Shown here piece after piece: positions 59,370 to 64,000 of a stretch of DNA of 64,000 bases. Below the pieces are notes generated by a model. It saw only the letters and a program-made list of their open reading frames with translations. It ran no database searches and was not told where the DNA came from. The DNA lies in contig CM066291.1 in NCBI GenBank assembly GCA_033816765.1, forward strand, positions 1,860,001-1,924,000, in the 5' to 3' direction. The number at the start of each line of letters is the position of its first letter. The first letter of the stretch is position 1. Source of the DNA: Nothopassalora personata. Its lineage: Eukaryota > Ascomycota > Dothideomycetes > Mycosphaerellales > Mycosphaerellaceae. Both the position numbers and the translations under genes were made by a program.

Positions 59370-60254
59370 TGTCGATGTTCTACGCCTATAGGAACTGGGA
59401 CTACGGTTAGTAGGGTACACGTAGGCGAGGAACATACGACTTACGGCGCGGCCGAGTTCGAATAGCCTATTAAGGGCGCGGTTCTACTCCTACTAGAGCG
59501 CGAGGGCTTCGGCGGCGGGGGCGGCGGCAGTAGTAGCGGCGGCGGCGGAGGCACGTATGCGGGTCTCCCCGGCACGCTTATACTTATAGGTATTAAACTG
59601 CCTAATGGCCTATAGGAAGGGTTAGCTGAAGTATAGGGGACGTACTAGAGCCCTCTCCCGCGAGTAGTAGTCGACTCGTACGAGCGAAGCAGCGACTTAC
59701 CTCCTTAATGTCGTTGCCTAGCTAGGCATATAGGCGGATCTGCTCTACTAGCTCCTACTGCTAGAGGTCTCTAGGCGCCTAGCCTATTATAGCCGTAAGG
59801 AAGTCGCGCTAGGACCGCGCGGCGCGTAGGCGGCTTACTAGCGAGGCGATGGCGTGGCTAGTGTTAGGCACGTAGCTATGTTTACTACGCCTATAGCGGC
59901 TACACTTCTTTAGGAGCTCGCCGGTAGTAATACTATTATAGTTATCGGCCTCGTCTAGTAAGTAGTTAGTATACGAATCGTAGGCGACACGCGTAGAGAC
60001 TTACCCCTAACGAAGTACGGGAGGCACCGTATATACATGTTAATTCTCTACGAGAGCTTAGTAGCTAGCGAGGGCGTTAGTAGCTACGAGGGTGATACTA
60101 GTCGCTTGCGACTACTAGGCGTTCTAGAGGCGTCGCGCACTAGAGCCGCCTAGCGGCGCTCGTCTTCTACGGCGCTAGTAGTGCTATCGCTACTAGTGCT
60201 ACTAGAGGAGGCGGAGCGGCTAGAGAATAGCGGCGAGGAGGGCACGGTAGACAT
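59370..60254 (-). pseudogene. Antisense accessory ORF of Gypsy-2
   Basis: Between the chromodomain and the 3' LTR, the opposite strand opens at an ATG (60254; MSTVPSSPLFSSRSASSSST...) and stays protein-like for nearly 900 bp, with two frame switches (near 60040 and 59615) and TAG/TAA codons at plausible Gln/Trp positions. The best block reads YDSYTNYLLDEADNYNSITT and GELLKKCSRY; further on come ASLVSRLRAARS, ELVEQIRLYA and an Ala-rich run near 59490-59545. A Ser-rich head, a helical middle and an Ala-rich tail suggest a real former protein. No known domain is recognised. The frame switches could be decay or introns. Confidence 0.55.
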
Positions 60255-60555
60255 AATAATAATAATAATGCTAGCGAGGCGCTTGCGATAATAGTGCGGT
60301 GCGGGTGCGTAGTAGTAGTGTGGCGAAGGTAATAAGCTAGGGAGCGTACTAAGAAAGGGCTAGGTTAGGCTAGAGTTTTATACCCCTAACTAGCTACGTC
60401 GGCATAGTAACTAAGCCTTACTCACCTACACCTATATAACGACACGCACGCAACCCATATATGGGCCGTATAGCAACTATAGTTCTAGAAGTACATAGGA
60501 GCCTCTACGTAGCAACTAGCGAGCTAAGGACAGCTCGCACGGGAGGGGAGGCAAT

Positions 60556-60752
60556 TGTAAGGGGCAGCCTAGTAGCTAACCCCTACATGTGGCCTTACAT
60601 GTAACATACGGTCGCGACCGGCTACTAAGCCGCACGTGACACGCATAAGTACACCTTGCGACGCGCGATGCGTCTTAAACAAAAGGCAAGAATTAGTTCA
60701 TCTACGACTAGCAGGTCGTAGGCGTGCTATACATTGCGACATCCCCTTAACA
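60556..60752 (+). repeat. Gypsy-2 3' LTR
   Basis: 197 bp; starts TGTAAGGGGCAGCC, keeping the TG end that RIP changed in the 5' copy, and ends TTAACA. It is preceded by the polypurine tract and followed by GTGTT. Confidence 0.92.
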
Positions 60753-60978
60753 GTGTTGTTTCTAAACTCTATACCTAGTCTAGCTCTTTTAGATGCTATA
60801 CTACGGTACTAGTGCTTAGTGCTGATCTCCTACAGTAGTTCTTAAATCGATTAGGTAGTTGTCCGTAAAACAAATGTAGGGTCGAGTCCACTAGTAAGGT
60901 AAGCTAATCCTTAATGGAGCTTCGATAACGATTTAGGTTTCAAATTGGATAGGTAGAGGAGCACTCGGGCTTATAACC

Positions 60979-61154
60979 TGTTGTATTTAGGTATTTGACG
61001 AGTATAAGCTTCTAGATTGAAACGATAGGGTGGATTAGTAACCCTTATAAATTGCTACGAGGTGTGAGACTATCTAGCTACAGAAAACAGTGTGATATAG
61101 TGTGTGTGTGCTAAGTCCTGACTAACATGGACCTTGGTTACCTGATTCACAACA
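60979..61154 (-). repeat. Copia 5' LTR (right end)
   Basis: 176 bp; starts TGTTGTATTTAGG and ends TTCACAACA. It is followed by target duplication GGTTC. The adjacent inner sequence (60950-60978, complement GGTTATAAGCCCGAGTGC) is where the primer-binding site should lie. Confidence 0.9.
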
Positions 61155-62321
61155 GGTTCTTTCCGTCCATGTCTCAAAGAGGGAAGTGTACTGTGCCAAG
61201 AGTGACATTCTCTAGTGTCGAAAGGGAAGAATGCCAGTGAGTGGACGTGTAGCCAGCAGGCGGGACGAGGAGTCAATGGTTGGATTCTGTAAAGAGAAGG
61301 TGCACGGTAACGTTCCTTGAAGGAGCATGTGTAGCCGGTAGGTTGATCGGGTACGGCGAAAAGCAAGGTATGATCACTGTTTGGAGACCCTGCTTCAGCC
61401 TCTTTTGGATTCAGGTGCAACACTGGCCATCGTCCCATTTAGGAAAATGGACGTGGCGAAAGACTGACACTCCTTAGCGGCGAGGACGAAACTGCCAATG
61501 GAAAACACTGGATGAAAAAGTAGGATCAAGTCGTGGGCCTTTTCGTTGTGTCGAACCTGATTACCCAATGGAATTGGCGTGTTGTGTGGTTCATCGAGGT
61601 TCAACACCGATAGAGATAGCTTACACATCCCTGTCCGCGCTGTGTATGCCTAATCGAGAAGGATGTATTTACTGCTAAGCGTGTACTACCTCGTGTAGCG
61701 TCCCTCGTTGGTAAAGTACCTACGTCGCTCCCTTCTTAAACTTAGTTATGCTACGTCCTCTACGCATATAGACACGTGTATACAAGATAGTGAAAAAGAT
61801 ACAGGGGGAACAACATCTCCAATGTTCACTAAAAGGATAAAGCGTGGGAACAGGGGATGTCCCAACTATAGTATGTCTAGGGTTGTAGCATAGCACAGCT
61901 GTGACAGTCTAGGCGCAGCTTATCCGAGAGGGTGTACGTATCGAGTAGCGAGCCTGGGCTACGGTGTCACGAGGGCAAGCTGTAAGTACATTTCCTGAAT
62001 AGGTGCGTGGACGAATGCCGGGACTGACATTTTGTAGCGTCGACGACGGAAGAACCAATCGTGGTGTTTGTCCTGGCGACTGACGTGTGCACATCCCCAG
62101 ACACCTTGGATGGGAAGATACATTTGCTAAATGAGGTAAGTCATGATGCACCGGCTGCAGGATCTAGTCTCCACGCTCCAGCTCAATACAGGAAGTGGAT
62201 AACACGAATAAGTGATATCTCTTAGCATAGGGCACGATACCTCCAATGGAATTTTTTCGGTGTTCAAGGATATATTTCGGCGTGAGAGTTATCACCGCTG
62301 AGGCTTACCACATGGAGGAAG
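61155..62321. other. Gene-free flank right of the Copia element
   Basis: Mixed-composition DNA with no supported gene. It holds three degenerate copies of a motif beginning near TGACATTCTCTAGTGTCGA (61200, 61466 and 62025; see findings). Confidence 0.5.
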
Positions 62322-62581
62322 TGTTCATGGAAGTCTATCCGAGGTTTCGCACCGCTCTCACCTAAGCTTCGACACGTTATGGTATTGATTAGAAGGCTGA
62401 TTCTTTGGTTGAATCATTCACTTGCTTAGGCTTATATATTGATTGGTTGAAGAACCGGTTCATGTGTCTATCTAAGGCTGTATGTGCTTAAAAAGAACAG
62501 GTGTAAGTGAATGACTAATCTAGCCACGTGAATTAAGCTTAAGCTTTGAGCCTAAGCTTAATTGCGCTGGATCGTGACACA
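62322..62581 (-). repeat. LTR of a further minus-strand retroelement
   Basis: A 260-bp segment starts TGTTCATGG and ends GACACA, directly followed by CCCCCTTAG, which on the minus strand is a polypurine tract next to an LTR start, as in the Copia element. It should therefore be the 3' LTR of a minus-strand element whose interior runs to the right. It contains a perfect 11-bp inverted repeat AATTAAGCTTA (62531-62541) / TAAGCTTAATT (62553-62563). Confidence 0.55.
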
Positions 62582-63346
62582 CCCCCTTAGCTCGCGCAGC
62601 TTATAGGTAGATAAGCTAATTTCTATGTAATCATATAATCTCGTAGGCTCGTACGCGCCTATAGGGCTCCCCTCCCCTTTACCTCTTATAACGTTAGTAC
62701 TCTTATGTATGTTACTTTAGCTTTCTTTATAAGCTACTATAGTAGGCTACTAAGTTTACTATATTTAGGTAAGACTACGTGCCTAATCTTACCTCCTACT
62801 ATTTTTACTAAATTCTTATATTATCGCTATATATAATTAACCTATATATTAGGTCGTAATTAATATAAGGTATTAGTAGGGTAGCTAAGGTAATTATAAG
62901 GGGATTACGTAACGGGCTCGGGTTATGTAACATTAGTAAAGGGTTATATACCCGTACTGTCCTTAGTCGCTAACCGCGGACACTATATCTTTTAGTTAGG
63001 TTAGGTAAGGTATAAAGTACGGGACATTACTCTTATAGTAGTCCTATTATATAGATTACTTTAGTATATAACTACTCTACCTATAAAGACATAAGGCTTA
63101 TAGGTTTAAATTAAGGGGTTTATTCTATTCTATTCTATTATTTATTATCCGCTCTAATTATCAAACTTAATTACTATATCTATAGTAGCTAGTATATATA
63201 AGTCTAGGGTTATTCCTATTATATAACTAAGTACTTACTACTTATAGTAAGATAGATATTCTAGCTTACTATAGACTTTGTATTATATAGTATAAGGTAG
63301 TAGTTAGTATACTAGTAATACTAGGCTATACTATACGGGTTTGTCC
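62582..63346. other. RIP-degraded interior sequence, unclassified
   Basis: TpA-rich sequence, probably the 3' interior of the minus-strand element whose LTR is at 62322-62581, cut off by the Gypsy-1-family copy at 63347. No domain is readable. Confidence 0.45.
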
Positions 63347-64000
63347 TATTATAAAATAATTCCTACGGACCCTAGAGTTATAGCTACTAAATGTACACGT
63401 AACTAATCCTACCTAAGCGCTTAGGCTCGGGGCAGTTAGACTACTTATACTTAGACTAATTAGACAACTCGTACTTAGACTAATTAGACTAATTATAGAG
63501 ATTAACGAATCTCCTTTATATTTAGTAACGTAAAGAAACCGTTATAGCTTCGGCGCGTTTACCTTACTATTTAGTATTACTATTTAGAATATACTATAAC
63601 CTAACCTCTACCTTACCGCTACTTAGTGTTTATAAGATAAGATAGCTACTACTTTACTACTCTCTCTTAACTTCCTATTAGCCCGAGAATAAACCCGATT
63701 AAGCTTATCTTCTTAACTTATAATATTATTAGGTTATACTAAACCTAATAGCTTTAAACGCCCTCTACGATAGGAGACTAATAGAGTAACCGGGGAATAC
63801 CCGCCCCTATTAAAGTAAGTAGAGCCTAACGACCTTAGACCGTAAACGATACTATTAATTAATATCTTAGCTACCTATATAGATAACGATGCCCTTAAGG
63901 TTAGTAAGCTAGAAGACTTCTATAGTAATAGAGATAAGTTCAATACTTAGGTCTCTTAGATAGATATATACTTCTTATTTAACTCTATAGCTAAGAAACT
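63347..64000 (+). mobile_element. Second Gypsy-1-family copy, cut by the window end
   Basis: A 404-bp LTR (63347-63750) matches the Gypsy-1 3' LTR along its length, followed by the same leader and the start of gag seen at 666-900. It lacks the 154-bp duplication of the Gypsy-1 5' LTR and is more strongly RIP-altered (for example ACGG changed to ATAA near its start). The rest lies outside the window. Confidence 0.9.

Larger units (their letters stand above)
54060..60752 (+). mobile_element. Gypsy-2: RIP-degraded chromodomain Gypsy nested in Copia gag
   Basis: 197-bp LTRs (54060-54256 and 60556-60752) and target duplication GTGTT (54055-54059 and 60753-60757). Plus-strand gag ends in a zinc knuckle near 55289-55335 (ECYRCYKKGYIKTDCP, His changed to Tyr). 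A protease-like ATFLLDNYADLSLVS lies near 55660. Reverse transcriptase (VVYLDDILIYS) is near 56655-56690. The integrase zinc region (AGHFRRTKTKELLRRNY) is near 57935-57990, and its core (DFITDLPL...VIVDRY) is at 58130-58220. The chromodomain (LDRRKRKGKLQYLV) is near 59034-59120. A polypurine tract GGGAGGGGAGG precedes the 3' LTR. Numerous TAG/TAA codons make it inactive. It differs from Gypsy-1 in LTR size and sequence. Confidence 0.92.
46317..61154 (-). mobile_element. Ty1/Copia retrotransposon, minus strand, interrupted by two later insertions
   Basis: Bounded by 176-bp LTRs (46317-46492 and 60979-61154) and a target duplication GGTTC (46312-46316 and 61155-61159). Read on the minus strand with RIP stops ignored: gag runs from about 60978, is interrupted by Gypsy-2, and resumes at 54054, with a CCHC zinc knuckle near 53190-53260 (CIQCLYKHTNANC). 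Integrase lies near 51050-51300 (SLYTPK...NGIAKASNKV), reverse transcriptase near 49330-49375 (LLYIDDF), and RNase H near 48700-48740 (STKVEYVALTKCCRE). The order integrase before reverse transcriptase defines Copia. PPT-like CTCCCCCTTTA follows the left LTR. An extra plus-strand frame fills 47031-48075. Without the inserts the element would be about 7.3 kb. Confidence 0.9.

Overview
This is nuclear DNA of a filamentous ascomycete (Pezizomycotina). The housekeeping proteins look like those of Dothideomycetes, but the class is my inference. Evidence: short introns of about 50-160 nt with GT(A/G)NGN donors, CTAAC/CTAAT branch sites and YAG acceptors; fungus-specific families (DUF2406, HET, Zn2Cys6, unspecific peroxygenase, GAF-type hybrid histidine kinase); and repeats carrying the fungal RIP signature. 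CpA/TpG are almost gone, TpA is abundant, CpG is retained, and Gln/Trp codons have become TAG/TAA.

Layout. 1-9300: RIP-degraded repeats. A chromodomain Gypsy element (Gypsy-1, 111-7265, target duplication TCGTT) sits inside an older element with a DDE integrase-like remnant. 9300-16570: accessory region with a broken HET gene, an intact secreted heme-thiolate peroxygenase, an intact epoxide hydrolase, a 7 x 15 bp tandem repeat and a Copia integrase fragment. 16809-30164: housekeeping block with RAD4/XPC, calnexin, FUN30-type remodeller, VMA21 and a DUF2406 gene. 31330-32672: a dead IS630/Tc1-like DNA transposon. 34154-35096: a small Zn2Cys6 regulator. 37699-45052: GDI1, a relic of a hybrid histidine kinase, acetoacetyl-CoA thiolase (ERG10) and SNU114. 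46317-61154: a Copia element on the minus strand (target duplication GGTTC). Two later insertions lie inside it: a second Gypsy (Gypsy-2, 54060-60752, duplication GTGTT) and a young LTR-LTR pair without internal region (51867-52689, duplication AGGAG). 61155-64000: degenerate repeats, one LTR of another minus-strand element, and the start of a second Gypsy-1-family copy that runs off the window.

Functional links. The peroxygenase and epoxide hydrolase are neighbours on the same strand and could act in sequence on an alkene or aromatic (epoxidation, then hydrolysis); this is inference. The housekeeping genes serve unrelated core processes: nucleotide excision repair, ER folding, chromatin remodelling, V-ATPase assembly, Rab recycling, acetyl-CoA metabolism and splicing.

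The most unusual signal: all three internally readable LTR elements (Gypsy-1, Gypsy-2, Copia) carry, between pol and the 3' LTR, a long reading frame on the strand opposite to gag-pol, in which the stop codons I read (apart from frameshifts in Gypsy-2) are TAA/TAG of the kind RIP makes from Gln/Trp codons. Such antisense accessory ORFs are known from some plant LTR elements; three in one fungal locus deserves a proper look.
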